A stretch of DNA of 64,000 nucleotides from Calendula officinalis (lineage: Eukaryota; Streptophyta; Magnoliopsida; Asterales; Asteraceae), in contig OY970823.1 of NCBI GenBank assembly GCA_963853835.1, positions 60,025,845 through 60,089,844 on the forward strand, read 5' to 3'. Position 1 is the stretch's first letter, and each line of letters starts with the position of its first letter. The notes beneath the pieces were generated by a model, which was not told where the DNA came from, made no database searches, and saw only the letters and a list, made by a program, of their open reading frames with translations. Shown here piece by piece: positions 46,647 through 58,800 of this stretch. A program made the translations under genes and the position numbers.

Positions 46647-48583
46647 GACCGCTGCCAACAAGCCGTCACCACCACCCGTCGGGGGAGATTTCGAGCCGTC
46701 GTGCCACGACGGCGTTGGCACCGACCCGTCGTGGCTTGCGTCGCCATGCATACGTCGTCTTTTCGACGGAATTGGGAAGGCGTCGGGGAGTGTGTGGGGC
46801 CGAGGGAGCGTCCAAATTGAATTCAAAATTCAATTTTTGTTTTTTTTTTCTTTATCCTATTTTTTACCTATAAATACAACACCCTCACATTCATAATTTT
46901 ACACCACTTCTCCCACTTCTTCATTACCTTCATTACCTATTTCCAGATTTTCATCATGAGTCGAAGATCCAACTCCTCCCCGTCAAATGATCACTTCCAA
47001 AATTTGTTAAACACTCGTATCCCGTCACCAGCATATTCGTCAAATGCTGAACAGACTAGCCAGCCCAGCCCGAGCAACGTCGCATCTGGTTCGGATTTTC
47101 TGCCGTTCCACTCCACTCCCGGCGGTTTCTCGAACCAAGGCGCTGTTCAACCCGGTTATCAAACGGGTTATCAACCGGGTTATCAACCCGGTTACCAACC
47201 GGGTTACCAACCCGGTTACCAACACGGTTTCCACCCCGGTTTCTATAGCGGCGGTTATCATCCCGGTTCGGGTTCGGGTTCTGGCTATCAACCCGATTTG
47301 CAAACTGAATCCCCGCTCGAAGCGGAAGAGGAAGACGAAGGACAGGGCCCACAAGCGGTTCCCGACCCGGTCGAACCAAGCAGGGGAACCAGAAGAAGAA
47401 GAAGAGCTACACCAGCGGTTAGGGAGCCTGGTTCGGTGCGGAAGTGGTCCATCCAGGAGGCTGTTATTTTATCCCAGCGGTGGATAAATGCTTCAGAATC
47501 CGCAGAACGCGGGAACTCACAATCCGGTGATCGACTTTGGGGGCAGATTGAAGCCGAGTACAACTCACTAGTTGATACAAAACGCACTAGAAGTCAACTC
47601 CAAGGGAAATGGAAGAAGATAAAAATGGATATTCGGAAGTTTGGGGAAATCTATAAACGGTTCGAGTCAAGTCGACAAAGTGGGGCCGATGACCAAGACA
47701 TGCTCAACGCCGCAAAACAACAATTTTATGACAACAACAACAACAGGAGGAACTTTTTGTACGAACAGTGTTGGCACGAACTAAAAGATTACTCCAAGTT
47801 TTGGGTAGATTACAACGTGATGAATCCCCAACCCACTCCCGCTCCCGAGCCCAACCCGGTGAACCTTGGCGAAGACAACACCAACCCGCTCCCTTCCGCA
47901 AATATGGAAGGTCTATTCCGTGACGACCCGATCCGTCGACCAATTGGTCGTAACGTTAGCCGTCGTACGGCAAGTTCCTCGGATGCGACTTCGTCACGGT
48001 ATTCAAGTGACGAAACTCGTGACCGTATATGTGAGACCGCCATACTGCAAGCCGACGCTTTGAAGACTATCAAAGAAGCGACTGTGGAGCGCAAGATATC
48101 GGATGCTTTCAGAGTCCTTCATTGTTCGGTTCCCAAAATTTGAACCGAAGAGAGCGAAAAGCGGTTTTAAAATATCATCGGAGTTTATTGGACAAATACG
48201 CCGATCCGGACTAATCCGATGACGGAGAAGACGACGACGAGGACGACGAGTAGTTGGTTTTTTTTTTTAAGTTTAATGTTTTTTTTATGTCTAATGTTTT
48301 TTTTTCTTAGGTCTAATGTTTTTTTTTAAGTTTAATGTTTTTTTTTTTAATTTTAATGTCTTTTTTTAATTTAATGTAATGTTTTTTTAATTAATGTAAT
48401 GTTTTTTATTTAATGTAATGTGTTTTTTTATTAATTAAAATGGTGATGTGGAAATGATGATGTGGAAATGATGGGTTTAGTGATGGGTAGGATTGGCACG
48501 AACGTGTCAGTAGCGGGTCAGTAAGGATGCGATGATGTGACGCTAGTGATGGGTTTAGTGATGGGTAAGAGTTGGGAGAGGCC
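46647..48583 (+). mobile_element. PIF/Harbinger-family element carrying ORF1 only (1937 bp)
   Basis: Ends GACCGCTGCCAAC and, inverted, GGCCTCTCCCAAC; TAA before and TTA after. The right end is shared with the MITE in the invertase exon. It contains the Myb-like ORF1 but no DDE transposase ORF, so movement would need transposase in trans. A TATA box (CTATAAATACAA, about 46870) precedes the ORF. The 3' part (48250-48440) is a run of TTTAATGTTTTTTT repeats. Confidence 0.78.
46956..48143 (+). CDS. Harbinger ORF1: Myb/SANT-like protein with NAM-associated C-terminus
   Basis: In PIF/Harbinger elements this protein binds DNA ends and helps bring the transposase into the nucleus. Residues about 65-90 are a YQPG repeat (seven units of a 12-base sequence, CCGGGTTATCAA/CCCGGTTACCAA). 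A basic patch (GTRRRRRATPAVRE) is followed by the trihelix Myb-like domain (RKWSIQEAVILSQRWINAS, DRLWGQIEAEYNSL, RTRSQLQGKWKKIKMDIRKFGEIY) and a Ser/Pro-rich tail. The current stop at 48141-48143 (SVPKI) is probably premature: after it, another frame still reads ERKAVLKYHRSLLDKYADPD then an acidic stretch to about 48251, so a small indel removed the native C-terminus. Confidence 0.85.
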   Translation: MSRRSNSSPSNDHFQNLLNTRIPSPAYSSNAEQTSQPSPSNVASGSDFLPFHSTPGGFSNQGAVQPGYQTGYQPGYQPGYQPGYQPGYQHGFHPGFYSGGYHPGSGSGSGYQPDLQTESPLEAEEEDEGQGPQAVPDPVEPSRGTRRRRRATPAVREPGSVRKWSIQEAVILSQRWINASESAERGNSQSGDRLWGQIEAEYNSLVDTKRTRSQLQGKWKKIKMDIRKFGEIYKRFESSRQSGADDQDMLNAAKQQFYDNNNNRRNFLYEQCWHELKDYSKFWVDYNVMNPQPTPAPEPNPVNLGEDNTNPLPSANMEGLFRDDPIRRPIGRNVSRRTASSSDATSSRYSSDETRDRICETAILQADALKTIKEATVERKISDAFRVLHCSVPKI

Positions 48584-49165
48584 TTAATGAACCTTGTCAA
48601 TCTCTACTATCTATGCAATCACGACCTTTTTGAGTTGAACGGGTGATTCGGGTTAGGGTGATGGTATTTTACAACCTAGAAATTAATAAATTTTGTTTGA
48701 TATTTACATTATGGAGACTGGAGTGACCATGATGTAAAACCTACAAATTATGCTTCACTTACTTGTACGGTACACATGAATAATGAGATGGGCGAGCACG
48801 TATGGAATGGTGCAGTGTGTGTGGATGTGGAACAACTAAATCAGGACATGTTCCAGAAAGCTCTGGAGATTTCCCAATCCAGACAACATATATTTCATTT
48901 TCAAGTTATTTAGTTCCAATAAATTATCATGGAATGGAATAAAAGTTGCGCTTTTTCATATCTTCAGTTATTTATTTAAATAAATAATAGATATTAATTA
49001 CATGTTTATATCTTCATTTAAAATTTATTTCGAACAAGATCAAAATGTACGACCAGTTAAAACTAAAGTATCATGTATTTCAACAATTATTGGTTATGTG
49101 TTGTAGATGATATGGTTGTTAGATTAAAATGAAAACGATGTAGTTAAATATGTTACAAAATCGTA
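48584..49165. other. intergenic DNA
   Basis: No gene is seen. Confidence 0.5.
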
Positions 49166-49435
49166 TTTCCACCGTTTCAAAATAAATGATACACTTTCTA
49201 TTTTATGGTGTTTCAGAATAATTAATATATTTTGAATATTTGGTAAAACCTAGTGGGACACATATCCACTAACTACTCATTTAATATAGTGAAAAGACAC
49301 ATTTACCTTTATTTTTATTTTTAAACATCATTAAATTCACTTTAATCAATATATGTGAGACTCATCCTCCACCAACTATCATATTTTGCCTCAAAAACCG
49401 TAAACTCCGTATAAGTTATTTTAAAACGGAGGAAG
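49166..49435. mobile_element. Stowaway-like MITE, copy C (270 bp)
   Basis: Left TTTCCACCGTTTCAAAATAA, right inverted CTTCCTCCGTTTTAAAATAA, flanked by TA; same family as copies A and B. Confidence 0.75.
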
Positions 49436-49533
49436 TAAATATGTCGCTCACAAGAAATTTCATTAAATGTGTAACTATAGTACACCAGTTAAAGAAGGAA
49501 AATGTTGCCTTATATATTTATATTATTATTATT

Positions 49534-49727
49534 CTCTCCGTCTCATTTTTATTGTCCATCTTTTATTTTTGGTTTGTCCTAAAATTATTGTCAAACTGAA
49601 AATTCCACCAATCAAAATAAAATTAAGTGGTAAATATATAATTTTATTGGTTAGACAGAATAATAAATGCACATTTCTTAAATTGTGTGATTTTTGTCTG
49701 TGGATAATAAAATTGGGACGGAAGGAA
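49534..49727. mobile_element. Stowaway-like MITE related to 10760-10950
   Basis: CTCTCCGTCTCATTTTTATT at the left and GGGACGGAAGGAATA at the right. The interior shares AAAATTATTGTCA, ACCAAT and TTATTGGTTAGA with the copy upstream of FEH. Confidence 0.7.
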
Positions 49728-51042
49728 TATTATTTTTCAACGGAATCTAATCTACTTCAATTTATCTATGGTGAGACTTGAACTTATGACCATTAGGTCA
49801 TGGACAACATCTTACTTCTTACATCAATAGCACTATGCTACAAACCTCAGTTTAGTTATCTTATCTTACTCCTTCTTAAAACATTTAGGCCTTCTAAGTT
49901 TATAAGGTCTTAATCTTAAACTAATCTTATATTTCTACTTTGGGAAACATCTTAAACACCACAAAATAAAAAAATATTGCTTAGGTGATTCGAACTCAAG
50001 ACATTTTGCGAGTACGGACTGTGTGCTAACCAATTGATCTACTTGATACTTTGCTTTATCCCAAAAAACATTAACATAACGCATAAACTTAAAACGTCCA
50101 GTCAACCAGCAGCCACTATCCGCACGATCACAACCAACAGTCATTGTCACTACCGTCGTCACCACCCACTACTTGATCGCCGTCAAATTTAGTCACAAGG
50201 TACTCACCGCCGCATTGCGCGGGTAACCTGCTAGTATTATCTTAAACACTTTCTTTTTAATTTTCTATATATAGAAAATGTAAAGATCTCCTTATCTGAA
50301 ATAAATGAAAAACATGCAACTATTTCAATACATCTAACAACAAGAAGGTATTAAAAACATGTTACCAAATTCTTATAAGTTTGAGTTATTAAGGAGGAAG
50401 TGAGATGTAGATATTTTTTCCCAAATCTGAAGGTTAAAAAATGACTTTCAAGGACCTTCTGCCTCTGTATGAGTGACAACATATTTGGTTGTCACATAGA
50501 GGAAGTGATATGAAGACAATTTTTTCCTACTAGAGGGTAAGGAGGCTGCTTCCAAAGACCTTTGCCATGTGTTTGTGCTGACATATTTGTGTTCATTCAT
50601 CAATTAAGATTACTTTTAAACATTATTATACGTCACATTATATGGTTGCTTTTAAGGCATATGGCAACAACAGTGTTCATCAGTTTTAACCGACGAGCGT
50701 CAATTAACCAACACCGTTGGCATGTCTTCTCCGCTTTGCATTCTTTTTTCTTTGGTTTACCGACGAGAGAGGGAAGGAGTGGCAAAGAGAGTGATGTGAG
50801 TGATTGTACATTTTACATAAAATAAAATAATTTTTTTTGCGAAAGTGATAAAAATGAAGATATGTTATTGGTAGGTGTGATTAAGCTAATTTGTCCGTTT
50901 AGAAATGTTAATGCCACTTAGATGTGACAAAACTAACGAAACAAGAAAAGAAAACAATTGTTGGGATGGCCATAAGGAGGAACCCAATTAAATTGGTCAA
51001 ATATTTCTGCAAACAATAAAAAAAAACTTTTTTTTTCCAGAA

Positions 51043-51047
<5 letters not shown>
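49728..51047. other. intergenic DNA with SINE and Helitron traces
   Basis: On the minus strand 50040-49985 reads like a tRNA (AGATCAATTGGTTAGCAC, then GAGTTCGAATCACC), a SINE head. At 50208-50235 a CGCCGCATTGCGCGG hairpin and CTAGT resemble a Helitron 3' end. No gene. Confidence 0.45.

Positions 51048-51078
<31 letters not shown>
51048..51078. repeat. (AT)n microsatellite at the left edge of the MULE
   Basis: About 15 AT units abutting the left TIR. The right edge of the element also abuts a TA repeat (61054-61115). Confidence 0.9.
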
Positions 51079-51083
<5 letters not shown>

Positions 51084-51657
51084 ATGGATCAAGAAAGAAG
51101 GAGGCTTATTTAGAGAAGTAAAAGAAGCAATTAAGAGCCTTGATTTAATTAGAACATTTAAAAGGGCTAAAGGGCATGATTGTCATTTTACCCCCTCCTC
51201 CAACATATAAACCTCTATTTTTTGATTTTCCCTCATTCGTGATTTTCATCTGTACTCATCTTCTTCCCTTCTCTTCCACAACTCCATCAATTGCTTCTCC
51301 TGAATAAAACCCTAATAATTTCATGATTTCAGATCCAATGGAACAATAAGAACGTATTTCTTCCGTACGTGATACGTGATTTCAGATCTTCAATTTCGTG
51401 ATATGAAGGTACTGTTACTACCAATTTCATGATATGAATGATCTTCAAATTACGTCAATCAGCTTAAATAAGTGATTTCAGAACTTCAATTTCGTGATTC
51501 AGGCATTAATTCCTTTGTTTTCTTCATCAATTTCGTGATTCAATCAACTCCAATAAGCTCCAATCGTTTACACAGGTATGTCCTTAACCATTAAGTGATT
51601 TCTCCTCCTCCTATATGAATGATTAAGGTATTTCTCCTCCAATAACCTCTAGGTCAC

Positions 51658-54600
51658 GTGATTTCTAGTCCTCAATCAGCTTCTGTTCACATGATTTCTC
51701 CTCCTCGATCAGCTCCAGGTTGCGCTGCTCCTATGCGAGCCCTAAATCAGTCTCGAATGAGGGAATCTGATCCAGATGCAAATCATACTTATGTATCAGA
51801 TCCAGATCCAGGTAACTCGCAGATCTTTGAACTTGTGTGAATTGGTGCTAATTATATCTGATATTTGCATTTGCATGTTCATATGAGATTTTAAACAACT
51901 GCCTGAAATTTGCATTTGCATTTTCGTCTAAAATTTTAAATAACTGACTGCATTTGTTTTTGAATCTTCATCTGAAATATTAAATTGATTACTGGAATTT
52001 GCATTTTCATCTGAAATATACAACAGCTGCCTATAATTTGCATTTGCATGTTCATCTGAAATATAAAATAACTGCCTATAATTTGCATCTAAAATATTAA
52101 ACAGTGACTGCATTTGCATTTTTACTCTTTCAATTGCATTTTCATCTTATGCACTTACTTTCTAAAGTTTAACTATGTTTTATTTTGTTTTGTTTTTTTA
52201 TAGATCTTGATCATGTTCCAGCTTCTCTTCAAATTGGTTTTGAAAGAATATCAGCCCTTGGTGATAAGTGTTGGGTTCCTAATGTTCCCATTCCTAAAAC
52301 ACCCATTAATGGTATGCAATTTGATTCTTTGGGCGATGCTTGGAATTTCTATAAAGAGTATGCTATTTTAGGTGGCTTTGAGCCAATTAAATCTACCCAG
52401 AATGCTCTCTCAACAAGGAATGGTGGACTTGTTATGCTTAAGATTTTTAGGTGTTCTAAGCATGGTAAGAATGTAAATAATCGTAAATCTGTGGACACTT
52501 TGAAAGTTGCAAATGACGTGCATTTATCTAATGAGGTTAATGTTGGAGTTAGTGGACCTGTTGATGACAATACAACCTTTGAAGTTCAGAAAAATAAAAA
52601 AAGAAAGTCATCTTCTAAGAAGACGGATTGCCATGCAGATTTGAGATTAAAACTTTTTGAAAACAAATACCATGTTTACCAATTCAGTGAAGAACACAAC
52701 CACTTGTTGGTTCATCCCGACTATATCAAGCATTTTAATGTTTCTCGCAAGGTTACTTTTTCTAAAAAACATTTGCTACATAAGATGAATGAAGCAAGTG
52801 TTGGGCCTGCTTCTAGTCATCGTATTTTGTCAAAGGTTTGTGGAGCACAAGGAGTTGGTTTTACAAAGCTTGATGCTAAAAACTATAAGAGGGATGTGTT
52901 GGCATTCATTGGGAATAATGATTGCCAAATTGTTGTCGATTTGTTGAACAAGAGGAAGCAATCTATTAGTGATTTTTCATTTGATTACTTTCTTGATGCT
53001 GATAATAGGCTTGGTGGGTTTTTTTGGGCAGACGAGACATCAAAGAGAAATTATTGTGCATTTGGTGATGTTGTGTCTTTTGATGCTACATATAGGACCA
53101 ATAAGTAAGTTATGCATTTTCGTATTCTTGTGCATTTTCATATTCCTGTGCATTTGCATTTTCATATTACTGTGCATTTATTTTCTGATTTACTTTCTGT
53201 TTTTTTTAATAGATATAATATGGTTTTCATACCATTTACTGGTATAGACAACCATAAAAAGTGTGTCGTGTTTGGTGCTGCTATGTTGAGTCACGAGAAT
53301 GTTGCATCCTACAAATGGTTATGCAATGCTTTTATTAAAGCTTATCCTTCTCAGCCTAAGTTGGTATTAACTGATCAAGATCCGGCGATGAAAAACGCTA
53401 TTGACTCTTGCTTTACCATGTCGAGGCATCGACTATGTATGTGGCATATAATGGAGAAACTCACTACCAAGGTATCCTCTATTATTACTTTTTATGCATT
53501 TTTAGATTTTCCATTTATTTTTTGTCGTATTAACTATTTCTTTTTTATATAGGTTTCCTATGTTGTATGTAATGCTGGTTTTAAACAGAAATTATGTAGA
53601 ATTGTATGGACAGATAAGTTGGAACCTGAAGTTTTTGATCATCTTTAGCATGCCACCATTGCTGAGTTTAATCTTCAAGATAATAATTGGCTTTCGGACA
53701 TGTTTGGGTTAAGAAAATTTTGGATTCCAGCATATTTTAGAGAGTTGGAGTTCTCTGGCTTGATGCGTACTTCGTCAAGATCCGAGTCGGAAAATCATAT
53801 GTTTAACCAGTTGATGAATTCAAGTTCAACACTTGTTGAGTTTTTATCTCATTTTGACACTGCTATGTATGAGCAGAGGTTCACGCAATCAAAAAACGAC
53901 CATGAAAGTTCATATACTTCTCCCATTATGACCCATGATTGGGTTATTGAGAATGAAGCTGCTAGATTTTTCACACGATCAGTTTTTGATGACCTTAGTC
54001 GTGAAATTCGTTATTCAATAAACAAATGTATGTCCTTATCTTATGATGATGCTGATGGTTTAAAGAAGTTCAAAATCTCCGACACTAGTGTTGATTCCAT
54101 CCAACTTGATGATTTTATTGATAGAGTCAAGGAGGCAAGCCTCTTTGATGAATTTTTCCCTGATCATAGTGAGGTTGTTAAATTGTACAATTATTTTCCC
54201 CCATTACCTTATGCATTTGCATTTTCATTTGAATCTGCATTTGCATTTTCATTTAAATTCGCATTTGCATTTTCATTTTTAAGACTTCTTTGACATTTTA
54301 CCAATTTTTCTTGTAGGTTGTTTATAATGTTTCTCTGGACGAATTTACATGTACATGCAAACGATATGAAAGATTTGGACTCTTATGTAGACATATATTC
54401 TATGTTCTCCGTGTGTGCAAGTTCACTAAATTTCCAAGGAAATATATATGTAAGCGTTGGACAAAAAATGTTGTTCCCCCTAAAATTTGTTTGAACCCTG
54501 GTGTAAAGCCTACTATTTCACCCGAGGATTTGGGTTTGAGTGAGCTTATTAGCAAAGTTCACTTGAATGTGGAACTATCATTGGATAAACTTGTTGGAAA

Positions 54601-54958
54601 TAGGGAAAAACTTATAAGGTTTTTAAAAGCACAAGAAAAGCTTCTAGAGGAATGCGAGAAAGACTTTGATGCTTCTGATGAGATTGGAACTAATGAGTTT
54701 ATCAGTGAGATGGTAGGTTTTGAGCAACCAGAGATAGGTGATGTTAATGCCCCTCAACCTATTCGCAATACAGGAAGGTTGAAGAAAAGGATCACTAGTT
54801 CGCGTGAAGACGCTATTTCTAAATCACAAAAAATAGGGAGAATGTGTGGTCACTGTAAAAGCCGTGATCCGCATAATATTCGCACGTGTCCAGAAAGAAA
54901 AAAAGCTGAAGAAAGACAAAAAGTTGAAGATGCACAGAAAAAAAACGCAACCATATGA
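51658..54958 (+). pseudogene. FAR1/MURA-like MULE transposase, five exons, one internal stop
   Basis: Exons 51658-51811, 52204-53104, 53213-53471, 53553-54173, 54317-54958; all GT-AG with matching phases, 858 aa. Domains: FAR1 DNA-binding region (FDSLGDAWNFYKEYAILGGF, FEVQKNKKRK, CHADLRLKLFENKYHVYQFSEEHNH), MULE DDE core (SFDATYRTNK, LTDQDPAMKNAI, CMWHIMEKL, SRSESENHMFN), SWIM zinc finger (CTCKRYERFGLLCRHIFYVL), and a C-terminal CCHC-like knuckle (CGHCKSRDPHNIRTCPER). TAG at 53646-53648 interrupts the frame inside exon 4 (FDHL then HATIAEFNL), so this copy is probably defective. Start choice between 51658 and 51757 is open. Introns hold the TGCATTTGCATTTTCA repeats. Confidence 0.9.
54216..54280. 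repeat. three tandem TGCATTTGCATTTTCA units in transposase intron 4
   Basis: Three near-identical 22-base units (GCATTTGCATTTTCATTT plus AAT spacer). They read through in frame as AFAFSFESAFAFSF but lie between donor 54174 and acceptor 54316. Confidence 0.85.
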
Positions 54959-55079
54959 AGATGCATGATTTTCTTGAGTGACACATTATTTTTTTATTAG
55001 TTATTTTTATATTCTTACCAAATGTAGTTAAATATACTTTGGCTTTTACATTTTCATTTTATTCCCTGAATTCTGAAAT

Positions 55080-55530
55080 ACTGATTATGTTTTAAATAAT
55101 CAGTTGCATTTGCATTTTCATACTCAGTTGAATTCAAGCAATAGCTTTTTTATTTTACATTATGTTTCTGCATTGAAAACTTAGTTGCATTTGCATTTTC
55201 ATTTTCATGCCTGCAGTTTCATTTTTATTTTATGTAATTTGAATTTTAACTTATGTTTTCGATTTAAATACTAGGTTGCATTTGCATTTTTGTACATGCA
55301 GTTGCATTTTCACTTTCATACTTGGAATTACATATCGCCTCTCATTTCATACACTTTTTTCGTGAACTTATAAAATTCTATTTCAAACACTAGTTTTTGC
55401 ATTTTGCCTTTCAGTATTTCCATTGTTTTGGCGTTTTCATTAAACCTAGTTATTCCATAAAATTTTATCCGATTGTTATGCCACAATGGTAGTTGCATTT
55501 GCATAGTTGCATTTGCATTTTCACTTTCAT
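55080..55530. repeat. motif-rich spacer between the two MULE genes
   Basis: The tail-to-tail spacer (54959-55825) carries at least seven GTTGCATTTGCATTTTCA words at 55098, 55182, 55276, 55300, 55493, 55506 and nearby, about 80-100 bases apart. No other gene is seen. Confidence 0.8.
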
Positions 55531-55825
55531 TACATATATCTTTTTCACAGTTTCTATTTACTTTAACATTTTCATGTATCATCACCATGTGATCAATTAT
55601 TGTGTACATGCACTTGTTGTATTCAATATCATAACAAATACAAAGAAAAATAATCATAATCATAACAATATATACCACTTCTACAACCATCTATCATTCC
55701 ATATGATCACAAACAAACCAACCATCAATTAAAAAAACCAACCTCAAAAACACATCCAACAAACTAAATCCAGCAATCCATATTTATCAAAAGCCAACAA
55801 ATTACCTAGTTTATACTTAAACATA

Positions 55826-58800
55826 TCAAACCGAACTTATATAACTACGTAACCTGTTCATGATTCTTACTTGAGCATCTTCAGCATTTGTTATCCTTTC
55901 TTCCTTTGTTAGTTTTTGATAATTTTCGACATATTTAACCACCACATTTTTTTGCTCATTTATATCAGCAAGCAATATCTTGGTAGCATATTTTTCTCTT
56001 AGCTTTTCCAGCTGCCAATTCTGATCAGCTTTTTTTGAGTTAAACCCTGTCTTCCATTCTTTTGTATTCCATGATGGTGACATCTCTCCAAAGTAAGTTT
56101 CCATGTGCCTCATTGCAAAAACTCCAGAATCTGTGTAATTTTCCTTTGTTTTGTAATCATTTTTCACAAGTCTTGGTTTCATTTTATCACATAAATCAAC
56201 TTTTTTAACTTTTGCTTCCTTCAAACAAAACTTCATATCTTCTATCTGTTATAATGTGTATCAAATTGAACTTTCATCAGTATATAAAAACAAATTTACA
56301 TTATAATTGCATTTTCATATTTTTGTGTAAATTCAACAATGTCTTACCAGTGGAGCTGTTATGTTACCGTAAACCGAATCAATGTTTTTCTTATCCCTTG
56401 ATATGTTGTCAAGTATGTGCAAGCTCATATCCCTTAGATCAAATACACACACAAATACATGGCATCCATCGATTATCGGGAAGAATACCTGTCAAAAGAT
56501 TTTGTTAGCTTTTTTCCATTTTTATTAAATTTTCTAATATTATTCTACAAATAATATACTTACCAAATGAACATTATCCAGGGTTAGATAAGGGTTTGTA
56601 GCTAAGCTGCTCTCGACTAATTTCTTCATTTGTAAGCATCTTTTTGTCTTAAACTGCTCAATCTCTGCCTTCGTTTCTGCTCGGCTTTTCTTATTTTCCA
56701 TATTTTTTGGATTTATGGTATATTGATCCTGTCAATAGATTTGATTTATTAATTTATTTTCAATATATTTTGATTATTGCATATCCTTTTTATAGATGAC
56801 TGATGTACCTTTTTTGTTGCGTAGCAGAATAATCTTCCTGGAACGAACTCCTCGGTGTACATTTCCTCTTCGTTAAGTACATTTACCCATGCATTAATAA
56901 CTTTTTGATGTACATTTATACCTGATTTCAGAGTTTCTGCTTCAACCTTTGTCAGCGTGCATCCCTTTTTCCAATCATAAACTACCAAACTGTAAACTCA
57001 ATTTTGTTAGCTAACATTTAACGTCAATAATTATAATACTAAATACATATTCAACTTACTTTTCGTCCCCGATCCCTGAAAACAGCCACGACGCCACTGC
57101 TAGTTCAGATGTGTTTGATATTGTTGATGTGTTTACAATATTATTTTTGTATGGCGATTTTAGGGCGGCTGATGGTTTCACTGTTCTTTTAGGTCTCTCA
57201 GAAATTTTCGGTTCAACTTCAACTTTCTTTAGATTTACATTTGAACTATCGCGTATCTTTTCCTTCCCTTTTTCAATCTTCTTCTTCATCTCTTCAATTG
57301 TTTCATCAACTCTTTCTTCACTTGCATTTTCAAACATCTCGGTTGTCTCTTTCGCCCCCTCTTCTTTTTCACCTTTTTCTACTTCTGCATTTTCATTGTT
57401 TTCCCCACTTGTATTTTTATCCGCATTTGCATTCTCATCTTCTGTCTTTTTATTTTTTTCAGCACTTTCATTTTCTCCTGCATTTGCATTTTCAGCATCT
57501 GCCTTTGCATTTTCAGCATCTGCCTTTTCAGCTTCTACATTTGCATTTTCAGCATATGCATTTGCATTTTCAGCATCTGCCTTTTCAGCTTCTGCATTTG
57601 CATATTCGCCACCTTCTACAATTACATTTTGATTTTCAACGTTTGCATTTTCATCATCTTCAACTGGTTGTGTCGGAAAATCCTGAGTTGTCTCCAAAGT
57701 TGTTTCAAATTCTTTAAGTTTTAAATCTCCCATTAAATTCTCTCTAAGTTCAGTTAGAGTTTTTACTATGTCTTCATCATATGGGTATTTAAATTCTGCT
57801 TGCCACATCAACTCGGTTAGTTCTTCTTTTATGGAGATGAATTTTTGGTACTTCGATTTTATTTCTGAGACAAATTCCTGCATTTTTAACAACAAGATTA
57901 CATTAAAGAATATTAACAAAAATTACAATTTTATATAAAAGTACTTTTACTTACCTCAACGCAATAACTTTTAGTACTACTTGGCGAATCACTTTCAACT
58001 TCATGTTCCTCCCTTTCTTCTCGTCGCTCTATTTCAATAAAACATGTTATGCGTTTAATAAATTTAGATGTTATCATTTATTAAATATTTAATATAAATT
58101 ATTGTACATTATTTTTATATTTTATTACCTCTTTCCTTTTCCACTTTCTTTGTTTTTCCTTTCCCACCTTTTTTCTCCTTTTTATCTTTTCCTTTTAAAC
58201 TTTCCTCTGTTGATTCTTCTATTCCATTAACTTTCTTTTCGACGTCTTTCAACATTTTGTTTGTCCAAAATGCAACTTTTGGACGATCGACATCTTTTGG
58301 TTCATTGTCTAGACCAATCATTGAAGCATAACAAATCTACAATATTTTATTGAAAATATAGGTTAATATTAATTTTTTATATATAAACATTTTGAAGATA
58401 ATTAAACTCGTACTTACCACTAACAAAAGCAACGGTCCGCTAAACCAACTTCTTGGGTTATCTCGGTTCCACTTTGTTTTGCATGTTTTTAGGCATTCAA
58501 GCACATATCCACACCAATCTAACTTCTTTATGTCATCTACTTCTGTAGCCGACTTCAGAATGTTTTGATTAACTGCCCCGTTTGTAACCGCTTTCGCCAT
58601 TAAATTCATTATCAAAACAAGCATATTCAACTTGAAATTCTGCCCAACATCTTCACTTTCTTGTATTTTATCAATTACATCTTTAACTGTAATATTATGT
58701 ACGCCTCTCGATGTTGAAGCATATTGCTTTCTCCAATCTTTCACTTTAGGTGTGTCGTTATGTCCAGCCCTGTTTACTGATTTCACTTTTTTCTCTCCAA

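Noticed and set aside
49985..50040. tRNA gene on the minus strand
   Set aside because: Boxes A and B are recognisable but stems do not close and no terminator follows; better read as a SINE head.
52969..53247. F/I/L-rich membrane-like peptide
   Set aside because: Out-of-frame reading of MULE exon 2 and its motif-rich intron.
54174..54316. AFAFSF tail as part of the MULE transposase
   Set aside because: GT-AG sites and the conserved SWIM domain downstream show that it is intron 4.
57111..57717. Long plus-strand frames rich in F, A, S, H, L
   Set aside because: Antisense of the ENANA repeat in exon 6 of the Ulp1-like gene.
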